This document shows, piece by piece, positions 1-8,272 of a stretch of DNA of 64,000 nt. Both the position numbers and the translations under genes were made by a program. This DNA is from SURF-21 sp964529285. GTDB lineage: Bacteria; Actinomycetota; Geothermincolia; Geothermincolales; RBG-13-55-18. Numbering within the stretch: the first letter of the stretch is position 1; each line of letters starts with the position of its first letter. Below the pieces are notes generated by a model. That model made no database searches. It was not told where the DNA came from and worked only from the letters and a program-made list of their open reading frames with translations. The DNA is taken from contig CAZGWK010000011.1 of NCBI GenBank assembly GCA_964529285.1, positions 11,582 through 75,581 of the forward strand, given 5' to 3'.

Positions 1-2
1 CA

Positions 3-191
3 TCGGTGGAGATATGTACCTTGCTTAACAAACCTGACGCGCGTAAGGTGGATATATACGTCAAGTACTGCGGTTTTAACGTACCCCCCAGGTTCGTGGT
101 CGGCTATGGGCTGGACTACGCGGAGAGGTACCGGCAACTGCCATACGTAGGGGTGCTGGGGGATGAGGAAGGAAGTGACGGGACCGGTTGA
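3..191 (+). CDS. hpt: Hypoxanthine phosphoribosyltransferase, C-terminal end (5' truncated by window)
   Basis: Only the last ~62 codons are present; the reading frame is open to the left edge, so the gene starts outside the window. The visible residues contain LLNKP and FVVGYGLDYAERYRQLPY, the C-terminal signature of bacterial hypoxanthine/guanine phosphoribosyltransferases, which salvage purine bases using PRPP in the cytoplasm. The TGA at 189-191 overlaps the TTG start of ftsH, and hpt followed by ftsH is a common bacterial gene order. The in-frame GTG at position 6 is internal and is not the start. Confidence 0.88.
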   Translation, partial: SVEICTLLNKPDARKVDIYVKYCGFNVPPRFVVGYGLDYAERYRQLPYVGVLGDEEGSDGTG

Positions 192-2173
192 ATATGGGAA
201 ATAAGAGGCTGTGGAGAACGGCGATCTTCTACCTGATCATAGTGTTCGTGGTTATCCTGGTATGGACCAAATCCCCGAGCCTTTTTGGAGACGATAAGAG
301 TAAGGACCTCAGCTGGTTCGAGGACAGGCTGGCGACCGGCGAGATAGCAACCGTAACCATCAAGGACAAGGATAACGTCGTCGAGGGTACCCTGGTTTCG
401 GGCGACGAGTACGAGGCGAGTTACCCGGAGGAATACACGACCGCGCTTACGGAGAAGATACTCGAGTACCGCGAACTGGGGGAATCGGATGACCCGGAGA
501 CGGCCCAGAAATACGCCGCGTACAAAGGGCTGGAATTGAAGGTAGACAACCAGGGGGGGTTCGACTTCCTGGGGATCGTCCTCAATCTCCTGCCGTTCAT
601 CCTTATCATCGTGCTCTTTTTCTTCCTCTTTCAGCAGATGCAGGGTGGAGGAAGCAAGGTGATGTCCTTCGGTAAGAGCAAGGCCAAGGTAATGACCAAG
701 GAGCAGACGCGGGTCACTTTCAAGGACGTCGCCGGCGTGGAGGAGGCGGTTGAAGAACTTGAGGAGATAAGGGACTTCCTGTCCAGTCCGTCCAAGTTCC
801 AGGCCCTGGGAGCAAAGATACCTAAAGGCGTGCTGCTCTACGGACCGCCCGGTTCCGGCAAGACACTCCTGGCGCGCGCGGTGGCCGGAGAGGCCGGAGT
901 CCCCTTCTTCTCCATATCCGGGTCCGATTTCGTGGAGATGTTCGTGGGTGTAGGGGCCTCGCGTGTGCGCGACCTCTTCGAGCAGGCGAAATCATCCGCC
1001 CCCGCCATCATCTTCATGGACGAGATAGACGCAGTAGGCAGGCACCGCGGGGCGGGCCTGGGCGGAGGGCATGACGAGCGCGAACAGACACTCAACCAGC
1101 TGTTGGTGGAGATGGACGGTTTCGACATGAAAACCGGCGTGATCCTCATCGCCGCGACCAACCGCCCGGACATACTGGACCCGGCGTTGCTGAGGCCGGG
1201 GCGGTTCGATCGTCAGATCGTGGTCGACCGCCCCGATCTGAACGGGCGCGCGGAGATCCTCAAGGTACACACGCGGGACAAGCCCCTGTCGGATGATGTC
1301 GATCTGGAGGTGCTGGCGCGGCGTACCCCGGGCTTTACGGGCGCCGACCTGGCCAACCTGGTGAACGAGGCCGCGCTCCTCTCCGCCCGTCACAGCAAGA
1401 AGAAGCTGGACATGGAGGAGATGGAGGAGTCCATCGACCGCGTCATAGCGGGTCCCGAGCGCCGCACCCGCCTCATAAGCCAGAAGGAAAAGGAGATCAT
1501 AGCCTACCACGAGACCGGCCATGCCATGGTAGCGCACGAGCTGCCCAACGCCGACCCCGTGCACAAGATATCCATTATCCCCCGCGGCCAGGCCCTCGGA
1601 TATACGCTCACCCTGCCTATGGAGGACAAGTACCTGGTCACCAAGGGCGAGCTGGTGGACGAACTGGCCATGCTGCTCGGAGGAAGGGTGGCGGAGGAAA
1701 TGATCTTCTCGGAGATCACGACGGGCGACCAGAACGACATCGAGAAGGCCACCAAGCTGGCGCGCAAGATGGTCTGCGAATTCGGGATGAGCGAGAAGCT
1801 GGGCCCGCTTACCCTGGGGCAGAAACAGGGAGAGGTGTTCCTGGGCAGGGACTTCACCACCCACCAGGACTACAGCGACCAGATCGCTTACCAGATCGAC
1901 CAGGAGGTAAGGAGGCTGGTGGACGAGGCATACGAGCGGGCCGAAACTATCCTGAAGAACCATCGGGAAAGGCTCGATATCATCGCCAGGGCACTCATCG
2001 ATCACGAGACCCTTGAGAAAGAAGAGCTTCTTGCCCTCCTCGAGGGAAAGAAGATCGAGGCAGCCGTGGAGCCCCGTAAGGCGGCGAAGCAGGAGGATTC
2101 TCCCGACAAAGAGCAGGAGGAAGTAAGGGCGCCCTCTCCCATCAAAGGAAGGCCCCTCCCCCAACCGGAGTAA
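188..2173 (+). CDS. ftsH: ATP-dependent zinc metalloprotease FtsH
   Basis: This is a 661-residue membrane AAA+ protease that extracts and degrades membrane and short-lived cytosolic proteins. There is an N-terminal membrane segment (about residues 11-26), an extracytoplasmic domain, and a second membrane segment (about 126-148). The AAA domain has Walker A GPPGSGKT at 219-226 and Walker B with D278-E279. The protease domain has the zinc motif HETGH at 441-445, and a downstream TTGDQNDIEKAT carries the expected third (Asp) ligand. The TTG at 188 overlaps the hpt stop and has a purine-rich AGGAAGGAAG about 13 nt upstream; ATG 194 is the alternative. The length is typical of the family and the C-terminal tail is charged and low in complexity. 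Confidence 0.97.
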   Translation: MNMGNKRLWRTAIFYLIIVFVVILVWTKSPSLFGDDKSKDLSWFEDRLATGEIATVTIKDKDNVVEGTLVSGDEYEASYPEEYTTALTEKILEYRELGESDDPETAQKYAAYKGLELKVDNQGGFDFLGIVLNLLPFILIIVLFFFLFQQMQGGGSKVMSFGKSKAKVMTKEQTRVTFKDVAGVEEAVEELEEIRDFLSSPSKFQALGAKIPKGVLLYGPPGSGKTLLARAVAGEAGVPFFSISGSDFVEMFVGVGASRVRDLFEQAKSSAPAIIFMDEIDAVGRHRGAGLGGGHDEREQTLNQLLVEMDGFDMKTGVILIAATNRPDILDPALLRPGRFDRQIVVDRPDLNGRAEILKVHTRDKPLSDDVDLEVLARRTPGFTGADLANLVNEAALLSARHSKKKLDMEEMEESIDRVIAGPERRTRLISQKEKEIIAYHETGHAMVAHELPNADPVHKISIIPRGQALGYTLTLPMEDKYLVTKGELVDELAMLLGGRVAEEMIFSEITTGDQNDIEKATKLARKMVCEFGMSEKLGPLTLGQKQGEVFLGRDFTTHQDYSDQIAYQIDQEVRRLVDEAYERAETILKNHRERLDIIARALIDHETLEKEELLALLEGKKIEAAVEPRKAAKQEDSPDKEQEEVRAPSPIKGRPLPQPE

Positions 2174-2290
2174 GGGGTCGGCCCTCCACATTCCAATAAT
2201 CTATTGAAGATCTCCTCTGACCACCTACATGGACGATTATGTGAAATGTGGAGGGCTGACCCCGGATGTTGATAATGGAGGGCTGACCCC
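2174..2290. repeat. Dispersed repeat family A, copy 1 (inverted arrangement)
   Basis: GGGGTCGGCCCTCCACATT at 2174-2192 is matched by its inverted copy AATGTGGAGGGCTGACCCC at 2245-2263 with one mismatch. A third arm, ATGGAGGGCTGACCCC, follows at 2275-2290. The same GGGGTCAGCCCTCCA core occurs near 21717 and 55842. It fills the ftsH-folE gap and is non-coding. Confidence 0.8.
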
Positions 2291-2307
2291 AGGCTGATTT
2301 CTTGCGA

Positions 2308-2313
2308 TATAAT
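2308..2313 (+). promoter_or_regulatory. Probable folE promoter -10 element
   Basis: TATAAT lies 29 nt before the folE GTG. It would give a short leader that still contains the AGGAGG ribosome site at 2331-2336. No good -35 is visible at 17 nt, because that position falls inside the family A repeat, so confidence is limited. Confidence 0.45.
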
Positions 2314-2342
2314 ATGCGGGAAACTCGGGAAGGAGGATTGAA

Positions 2343-2909
2343 GTGGATAAGGAGAAGATAAAACAGGGCGTAAGCCTGATCCTCGAGGCTGTCGGTGAGG
2401 ACCTGTCGCGGGAGGGTCTGGTGGATACCCCCGAGCGTGTCGCCAAGATGTACGAGGAGATATTGAGCGGCATGGATATTGATCCCCTGGACGTCATCCA
2501 GGCGATGTTCATGGAGGAGCACGAGGAGATGATCGTGGTCAAGGACATCCCGCTTTATTCCATATGTGAACACCACCTGGTGCCCTTCCTGGGAAAGGCG
2601 CACGTGGCCTACATCCCCGGTCCCGAGGGACAGATCACGGGCATCAGCAAACTGGCACGCGTAGTCGACATTCTCTCCAAACGGCTGCAGGTACAGGAGA
2701 GGCTGACCACTGATGTTGCCGATACGCTGGTAAAAGCATTGCGCCCCCGCGGCGTCCTCGTCGTCGTCGAGGCGGAACACCTGTGCATGTCCATGCGCGG
2801 AGTAAAAAAACCCGGCACGCTGACCATAACCTCCGCGGTACGGGGTACCTTCCATACCAATGCGGCGTCGCGTGCGGAAGCGATGTCCCTGATCCGCCAG
2901 AAGAGCTGA
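2343..2909 (+). CDS. folE: GTP cyclohydrolase I
   Basis: This 188-residue enzyme converts GTP to 7,8-dihydroneopterin triphosphate, the first step of folate synthesis. The zinc/active-site motif ICEHHLVPF contains C75, H77 and H78, and the second Cys ligand is C148 in HLCMSMRGV. The length fits the compact bacterial type I enzyme. The start is GTG 2343 with AGGAGG at 2331-2336, 6 nt upstream. It opens a run of folate genes (folP, cyclophilin, folB, folK) with gaps of 1-11 nt or overlaps, so it is probably the first gene of that operon. Confidence 0.97.
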   Translation: MDKEKIKQGVSLILEAVGEDLSREGLVDTPERVAKMYEEILSGMDIDPLDVIQAMFMEEHEEMIVVKDIPLYSICEHHLVPFLGKAHVAYIPGPEGQITGISKLARVVDILSKRLQVQERLTTDVADTLVKALRPRGVLVVVEAEHLCMSMRGVKKPGTLTITSAVRGTFHTNAASRAEAMSLIRQKS

Positions 2910-2917
2910 GGGGCGGC

Positions 2918-4126
2918 ATGAGGTTCAACCCTCGTTTCCTGGACGTGGACGATCTGGACGAGGCGTATGCCCGCCTGGATGAGGTGAGGCCCAGCGAGCA
3001 GGGAAGGGCGATAATGGCGCCGAAGATGGTCAGCAGGGTCGTACGCGTGGACAACGTGGACACCAAGGCCGCTAACATCTTGAAGCAGAACATGCTCTCC
3101 ATCGGGGGAGAGGTTTCGCTGCCGCGCGAGGTCTTCGACTACGGGGGCGTAAAAGTATCGGCGTTGATATCCGGAAACCTCAAACATTTCAAGCAGTTGA
3201 TAGCGAAATTGAAGAGGCAGCCGTTCGGCCTCAAGGCGCTGTCGGCGGAGCTGGAAGTCCTGCTGCGCCCGGAGATGGTCGAGAGCCGGCGCAGGCTCAG
3301 CCTGGGAGGCAGGGAATATGACCTGGAACGGCGCACGCTGGTGATGGGGGTGGTCAACGTCACGCCCGACTCGTTCTCCGACGGCGGACGTTTTTTCGAT
3401 GCCGGCACGGCCATAGACCACGCCCTGCGGCTGGAGGAGGACGGCGCGGATATCCTGGATATCGGAGGCGAATCGACCCGCCCCGGATCGGATTTCATAA
3501 CCCTGGACGAGGAATTGCGCCGAGTGATGCCGGTCATCGAAGGTATCGCGGGCAAGGCCGGAGTGCCGGTTTCCATAGATACAACCAAGTCGGAGGTGGC
3601 GCGCCGCGCCCTGCAGGCCGGATGCGCCATGGTTAACGAGATCAGCGCCATGCGGCTGGACGCGGAGATGCTTCCCCTGTTGGTGGACAAGGGAGTGCCC
3701 TTCTGTCTCATGCACATGCAGGGCATGCCCAAGGACATGCAGGTGGAGCCCCGCTACGACGACGTCATCGGAGAGATAGCGGCATTTCTGCGGGAGCGGG
3801 CGCAGGAAGCGATCGATGCGGGAGCCGATCCGTCCAACATAATGGTGGACCCCGGCATAGGTTTCGGTAAGACGCTGGAACATAACCTGGAGATCGTCCG
3901 CCGCCTCAATGAGTTCAAATCACTGGGGTACGTGCTGGTGCTCGGGACCTCGCGCAAGAGCTTCATCGGCAGGATACTTGACCTGCCGGAGGACGAGAGG
4001 GTGGAGGGGACGGCGGCCAGCGTGTCCGCGGGCATAGCCAACGGTGCGGACATCGTGCGCGTGCACGACGTTAAGGAGATGGTACGAGTAGCCCGGTTGG
4101 CGGATGCCATCGTGGGCAAAGGGTAA
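2918..4126 (+). CDS. folP: Dihydropteroate synthase with N-terminal extension
   Basis: The protein has 402 residues and condenses 6-hydroxymethyl-dihydropterin pyrophosphate with p-aminobenzoate. The TIM-barrel core starts near residue 138 with VMGVVNVTPDSFSDGG, followed by GADILDIGGESTRPGS, SIDTTKSE, VDPGIGFGKT and GTSRKSFIG, which covers the pterin- and sulfonamide-site loops. About 135 extra residues precede the core, whereas the enterobacterial enzyme is about 280 residues in all. The start is ATG 2918, 8 nt after the folE stop. The frame is open further upstream, but that part would overlap the end of folE and is not credible. Confidence 0.94.
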   Translation: MRFNPRFLDVDDLDEAYARLDEVRPSEQGRAIMAPKMVSRVVRVDNVDTKAANILKQNMLSIGGEVSLPREVFDYGGVKVSALISGNLKHFKQLIAKLKRQPFGLKALSAELEVLLRPEMVESRRRLSLGGREYDLERRTLVMGVVNVTPDSFSDGGRFFDAGTAIDHALRLEEDGADILDIGGESTRPGSDFITLDEELRRVMPVIEGIAGKAGVPVSIDTTKSEVARRALQAGCAMVNEISAMRLDAEMLPLLVDKGVPFCLMHMQGMPKDMQVEPRYDDVIGEIAAFLRERAQEAIDAGADPSNIMVDPGIGFGKTLEHNLEIVRRLNEFKSLGYVLVLGTSRKSFIGRILDLPEDERVEGTAASVSAGIANGADIVRVHDVKEMVRVARLADAIVGKG

Positions 4127-4137
4127 GGAGCAATGCA

Positions 4138-4836
4138 TTGGGTAAGGCCCAGAAACTGAAGCAGCAGCGCAAGGTGGAGCAGGAGAAGCGACAGCAGGAG
4201 GAGAGAAAAAAGGTCCGCCGCCGCGCGTTCATAATAACCGTCTCCCTCCTGACCGTTGCCGTCACCGTTGGCCTCATATTCCTGGTCAACTACATGAAGA
4301 AGGAGGAGGAGAAGAAAGAGTCGGAACCGCAGGTAACCGCGGAAATGGTTATGGAGACCACCGAGGGAGAGATCGTGGTCGGCCTTTACGGCGATGACAC
4401 CCCCCAGACCGTTCAGCATATAACCAACCTGGTGAACGAGGGCTTCTACGACGGCCTCCTCTGGTACCGGGTGGAGGATTTCGTGGTACAGACCGGGAGT
4501 CATTACCAGTCGTTGCTCGCGGAGTCCGGCGGATCGGAACCGGACGAGGTGAAGATGCAGGAAGCCCTCGCGCAAGACCAGGGGGTCGGCGTGGTCATCG
4601 ATGAGACGGGCGGGTCCAACCTCAGGGGTGCGATAGGAATGGCCAAGCCCTCAGATCCGGAGACGCAGCTTCCCATGGCAAACTCCGCCACCACCGATTT
4701 CTATATTCTTAAGCAGGATACTACGCAGCTCGACCAGTATTTCACTATCTTCGGGAAAGTGATATCCGGCATGGACGTAGTAGACGCACTCGAATCTACC
4801 GACGTTCTGATCAAGGCCACCATAAGAGAGAAATAG
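4138..4836 (+). CDS. Membrane-anchored cyclophilin-type peptidyl-prolyl isomerase
   Basis: The 232-residue protein begins with a very basic Lys/Arg/Gln-rich coil of about 28 residues, then one membrane segment (about 29-50), then a cyclophilin domain from about residue 68 (METTEGEIVVGLYGDDTPQT, ITNLVNEGFYDGLLWYRV, FTIFGKVISGMDVVDAL). It should catalyse proline isomerisation of proteins outside the membrane. The core is a divergent bacterial version and several canonical cyclophilin active-site residues are not obvious. The start is TTG 4138 with AAGGAG at 4125-4130; the nearby ATG 4133 is out of frame. It sits inside the folate operon, 11 nt after folP and 1 nt before folB. Confidence 0.88.
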   Translation: MGKAQKLKQQRKVEQEKRQQEERKKVRRRAFIITVSLLTVAVTVGLIFLVNYMKKEEEKKESEPQVTAEMVMETTEGEIVVGLYGDDTPQTVQHITNLVNEGFYDGLLWYRVEDFVVQTGSHYQSLLAESGGSEPDEVKMQEALAQDQGVGVVIDETGGSNLRGAIGMAKPSDPETQLPMANSATTDFYILKQDTTQLDQYFTIFGKVISGMDVVDALESTDVLIKATIREK

Positions 4837-4837
4837 C

Positions 4838-5212
4838 ATGGCCGCCGTCGCGAAGATCGTCATCTCCGGCATCGAGGCCTTCGCCTATCATGGCTGCACG
4901 GCGCGGGAGAAGGAGGAGGGACAGGTTTTCTCCGTAGATATAGAACTGCAATACGACGCAACGCAGGCGGTAGCCGGCGACGACCTGGCGGCGGCCGTCG
5001 ACTACGACCTCCTGGCGTCGCACGTGTACGAGCTGGCGACGCGGGAGAGGTACGAACTTATCGAAACCCTGGCATCGCGCATAGGCGAACATATCATGCG
5101 GACTACCCCCGCCTCTTCGCTGGTGGTGAGGGTGCACAAACCGGAAGCTCCCATGCAGCGGGAGGTAGAGGAAGTCATGGTGGAGGTGGCCTTCGATCGA
5201 GATGGCCGGTAA
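4838..5212 (+). CDS. folB: Dihydroneopterin aldolase
   Basis: This 124-residue enzyme cleaves 7,8-dihydroneopterin to 6-hydroxymethyl-dihydropterin and glycolaldehyde. Family motifs are FAYHGCTAREKEEGQVFSVD near the N terminus, DYDLLASHVYELATRERYEL with the LIETLASRI helix in the middle, and VRVHKPEAPM near the end. Length and order match the octameric bacterial enzyme. The ATG is 1 nt after the cyclophilin stop, and the 3' end overlaps folK by 11 nt, suggesting translational coupling with the next enzyme of the pathway. Confidence 0.95.
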   Translation: MAAVAKIVISGIEAFAYHGCTAREKEEGQVFSVDIELQYDATQAVAGDDLAAAVDYDLLASHVYELATRERYELIETLASRIGEHIMRTTPASSLVVRVHKPEAPMQREVEEVMVEVAFDRDGR

Positions 5213-5720
5213 GGAGGAACACGAAGCCTTCCTGGGTATGGGCAGCAACCTCGGGGACCGCAGGGAGAACCTGCTCTCGGCACTGCGCATGCTGGAGGCC
5301 ATGGAGGGCATACGGGTCCTCGAGGTATCTTCGGTATACGAGACGGCTCCCTGGGGGGTCGTGGATCAGCCGGAATTCCTCAACCTGGTGGCCCGGGTGT
5401 CGACCTCCCGCGACCCCCGCGGCATGCTCGCTGCCTGCAGGGACATAGAGGCAAAGCTGGGAAGGGTGCGAGGGGAAAGATGGGGCCCCAGGGTCATCGA
5501 CGTAGACATATTGCTCTTTGACGACTTACAGTTGGAGGAAAAGGACCTGATCATACCCCATCCCCGTATGCTGGAGAGGGAGTTCGTCATGGTACCGCTG
5601 CTGGAGCTGTTGCCGGACGGTCCGCCCCCGGGGGGATGGGCGCCGCGTCTTGACAACGCCGGAGGCCGTGACAGGGTGCGGATGGCCTTCCGCTACGACA
5701 AGGAGGAATGGCATGGCTAA
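5202..5720 (+). CDS. folK: 2-amino-4-hydroxy-6-hydroxymethyldihydropteridine pyrophosphokinase
   Basis: This 172-residue HPPK transfers pyrophosphate from ATP to 6-hydroxymethyl-dihydropterin, making the FolP substrate. It shows FLGMGSNLGDRRENL, VSSVYETAPWG, QPEFLNLVA, RWGPRVIDVDILLFDD (with the metal-binding Asp pair) and IPHPRMLEREFVMVPL, all family signatures. The start overlaps the last codons of folB and the stop overlaps the start of the next gene by 8 nt, so folB, folK and the DUF2520 gene form a tightly coupled set. Confidence 0.96.
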   Translation: MAGKEEHEAFLGMGSNLGDRRENLLSALRMLEAMEGIRVLEVSSVYETAPWGVVDQPEFLNLVARVSTSRDPRGMLAACRDIEAKLGRVRGERWGPRVIDVDILLFDDLQLEEKDLIIPHPRMLEREFVMVPLLELLPDGPPPGGWAPRLDNAGGRDRVRMAFRYDKEEWHG

Positions 5721-6600
5721 GAGAGTGGACCGGTTCGTGATAATAGGAGGCGGCAGGGTCGGCACGGCGGTGGGCCGGATCCTGCAGCACAAGGGCGAAA
5801 GGGTGACCGCTGTAGCCACCCGCAGCGAAGAATCCCTCAAGCAGGTGGCAAAGCATATAAGCGAAGCCGTGTTCACATCCGACGTAGTGAAGGCGGGGAA
5901 GAAGGGGAACGCGATAATCATCACCACCCCCGACGACCTCATCGCCGATACCTGCCTCAGCCTGGTGAGCGGACAGGCGGTCAGGAAAGGAGATCATCTC
6001 GTACATATGAGCGGGGCTCTCGGCCTCGATATCCTGGAGCCGGCGGAGGAGCTGGGCGCCGATACGGCATGCATACATCCCCTGCAGACCTTCGCGGACA
6101 TACGCGGGGCGATAAAGTCCATCCCCGGCTCTGTCTTCGCCGTGACCACCAGGAACGAGGCTACCCAGGTTTGGGCGGAGGAACTGGTGCACAAGCTGGG
6201 CGGAGAACCGGTGCTCCTGGAGGAGAAAGACAAGACCCTCTACCATATCGGGGCCGTTTTGGCGAGCAACCTGCTCGTGGCCCTCGAACATGCAGCCGAG
6301 CTCGTTTACCAGGACATAGGCATGCGCCACGAAAGGGCCTTAAAGGCGCTCATCCCCCTCATCGAGGGCACGGTCGGCAACCTTAAGAGGCTGGGAACCG
6401 AGAAGGCCCTCACCGGGCCCGTGGCACGAGGGGATATCGGCGTCCTGCGGCGTCACCTGGAATTCCTCGAAAGCGAGGCAAAGGAGCAGCTGCTCAAGGT
6501 GTATACCTCTCTCTCGATGTTCGCCCTCGATCTCGCGGAGGCGGAGGTCAGCAAATCGCGCTGCGAGGAGATAGAGGAGCTCCTGCTGCACTATTCTTGA
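5713..6600 (+). CDS. Rossmann-like DUF2520 oxidoreductase; candidate ketopantoate reductase
   Basis: The 295-residue protein starts with a dinucleotide-binding fold (FVIIGGGRVGTAVGRILQ), then TTPDDLIAD and the LVHMSGALGLDIL and CIHPLQTFAD motifs. It ends in a helical domain like those of 6-phosphogluconate/ketopantoate reductase relatives, the Rossmann-like plus DUF2520 layout. ATG 5713 has AGGAGG at 5701-5706; the longer frame from 5650 would lie inside folK. It sits between folK and panC with no panE or ilvC in view. A PanG-type ketopantoate reductase is a reasonable hypothesis but is inference from position and fold. Confidence 0.85.
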   Translation: MAKRVDRFVIIGGGRVGTAVGRILQHKGERVTAVATRSEESLKQVAKHISEAVFTSDVVKAGKKGNAIIITTPDDLIADTCLSLVSGQAVRKGDHLVHMSGALGLDILEPAEELGADTACIHPLQTFADIRGAIKSIPGSVFAVTTRNEATQVWAEELVHKLGGEPVLLEEKDKTLYHIGAVLASNLLVALEHAAELVYQDIGMRHERALKALIPLIEGTVGNLKRLGTEKALTGPVARGDIGVLRRHLEFLESEAKEQLLKVYTSLSMFALDLAEAEVSKSRCEEIEELLLHYS

Positions 6601-6643
6601 TACGTAGAACTCGAGGTAGCCGGATGTAGCTTGGAGATGTGGC

Positions 6644-7495
6644 ATGAGGATCGTTACGGCCGCGGGAGAGATGAGGAGAACGGTCGAGGAACGGAAATGC
6701 GGCGGCGAAACCGTCGGGCTGGTTCCCACCATGGGTTTTTTTCACCAGGGTCACATATCTCTGATGCGCGCCGCCCGGGAGGAATGCGCTTTCGTAGTGG
6801 TAAGCCTCTTCGTCAATCCCACCCAGTTCGGCACCGGCGAGGACCTCGAGCATTATCCGCGCGACCTCGCGCGGGATGTCGAGATGGCGACGCAAGCCGG
6901 GGTAGACTGCATATTCCATCCCCGCGCAGAGGATATGTACCCCGAACCCCACCTGACCTACGTGACGGTCGAAGGAATAACGGACCGGCTGTGCGGCCCG
7001 GTTCGACCCGGGCATTTCCGTGGCGTAGCCACGATCGTGGCCAAACTCTTCAACATAATCCCCGCCGACCGCGCCTATTTCGGCCTCAAGGACGCCCAGC
7101 AGGTACAGGTCATCCGCAGGATGGCGCGGGATCTGAATTTCGACGTCGAGATCATTGCCTGCCCGACTCTGCGCGAGCGCGACGGCCTGGCCATGAGCTC
7201 GCGCAACGTTTACCTGGAACCGCATGAGAGAGAGGCGGCGACCGTTCTCTACCGCTCGCTGCAGCTCGCACGGCGACTGGTGGCCGAAGGGGAGAGGGAC
7301 CCGGAAAAGGTGACGGAAGCCATGCTCGCCCTTATCGCACAGGAACCCCTGGTACAGCCCGAGTACGTGGAGGCGGTGGAGTGGGACCTGCTTTCACCTC
7401 CCGCGACGCTGCGGGGGGAGGTGCTTTTCGCCCTCGCCGCCCGGGTGGGGAAGGCGCGCTTGATAGACAACATCCTGTTGGAGATAGAACCCTGA
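6644..7495 (+). CDS. panC: Pantoate--beta-alanine ligase (pantothenate synthetase)
   Basis: This 283-residue enzyme joins pantoate to beta-alanine with ATP to form pantothenate. Class I nucleotidyltransferase motifs are present: VPTMGFFHQGHISLM (HxGH), FVNPTQFG, FRGVATIVAKLF, YFGLKDAQQ and the KMSKS-like AMSSRNVYL. The ATG at 6644 has GGAG about 8 nt upstream. It follows the DUF2520 gene by 43 nt and precedes panD, which makes beta-alanine, so the two substrates of PanC may be supplied by its neighbours. No panB is in the window. Confidence 0.97.
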   Translation: MRIVTAAGEMRRTVEERKCGGETVGLVPTMGFFHQGHISLMRAAREECAFVVVSLFVNPTQFGTGEDLEHYPRDLARDVEMATQAGVDCIFHPRAEDMYPEPHLTYVTVEGITDRLCGPVRPGHFRGVATIVAKLFNIIPADRAYFGLKDAQQVQVIRRMARDLNFDVEIIACPTLRERDGLAMSSRNVYLEPHEREAATVLYRSLQLARRLVAEGERDPEKVTEAMLALIAQEPLVQPEYVEAVEWDLLSPPATLRGEVLFALAARVGKARLIDNILLEIEP

Positions 7496-7551
7496 TGGCG
7501 ACGGTCTACGGGATACTCTGGCGCTGCGCATAACCGGGTTTAGGGATCGAT

Positions 7552-7580
7552 TTGGACTATAAGGTATTTATTGCTATATT
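7552..7580 (+). promoter_or_regulatory. Sigma-70-type promoter for panD
   Basis: TTGGAC (7552-7557), a 17-nt spacer and TATATT (7575-7580) lie in the 163-nt panC-panD gap. This is a good housekeeping-type match. Transcription would begin near 7587 and leave a ~72-nt leader before panD. Confidence 0.65.
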
Positions 7581-7658
7581 TTTATTGAGGAGGAAGCGAA
7601 TAAAACTGGCTACAGAGCGCACGAAGAGCCCTGAGAGCTTGATGGAGAAGGCGCGGGT

Positions 7659-8042
7659 ATGCAGCGGATAATGCTCAAGAGCAAAATACACAGAGCGGTG
7701 GTGACCGACGCGGACCTTCATTACGTCGGGAGCATCACCATTGACGAGGAACTCGTGGAGGCGGCAGACCTTCTCCCCTACGAGAAAGTCATGGTCGTGG
7801 ATATAGACAACGGCAACCGTCTCGAGACCTATGTGATCAGCGGGGAGCCGGGATCGGGAATAATCGCCATGAACGGCGCCGCAGCCCGCCTTATCCACAA
7901 AGGCGATACCATTATCATCTTCTCATTCAGCGTCGTGGAAGAGGAAGAGGCCCATACCATGCGCCCTCGGGTCGTCCATGTCGATCAGTTCAACCGCATC
8001 ACTCATGTCGACGATCATGTCACGGCGGATGATATCTGTTGA
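7659..8042 (+). CDS. panD: Aspartate 1-decarboxylase proenzyme
   Basis: This 127-residue pyruvoyl enzyme makes beta-alanine from aspartate for pantothenate synthesis. It begins MLKSKIHRAVVTDADLHYVGS; self-cleavage is expected between G24 and S25, which generates the pyruvoyl group. ITIDEELVEAADLLPYEKV and IAMNGAAARLIHKGDTIII are family signatures. Length is standard. The gene has its own promoter-like sequence upstream rather than tight coupling to panC. About 230 nt of apparently non-coding DNA separate it from nadA. Confidence 0.97.
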   Translation: MQRIMLKSKIHRAVVTDADLHYVGSITIDEELVEAADLLPYEKVMVVDIDNGNRLETYVISGEPGSGIIAMNGAAARLIHKGDTIIIFSFSVVEEEEAHTMRPRVVHVDQFNRITHVDDHVTADDIC

Positions 8043-8272
8043 GTGAGAGCCCCGGCTGGGTCGACCTTAACCCCGACAGCTATCCCTGCTTCGCAGGCAA
8101 TGACCCCTGCCGGAGGCGAGCCTTTCCATAATCAAAGCAAGGGATTACTGTACAATATAGTTAAAGGGAACGATCAGATATGCGAGCGGCCGCGACCTGT
8201 TTATGCGGCGGCTCACGAAGCACGATGGTGGAGAGCCGAACGGCTTCAACCCGGGGGGTGCAAGTATAGCCC

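Noticed and set aside
992..2191. A 399-codon open frame antisense to ftsH
   Set aside because: FtsH on the + strand has every family motif; the antisense frame has none and is explained by high third-position GC.
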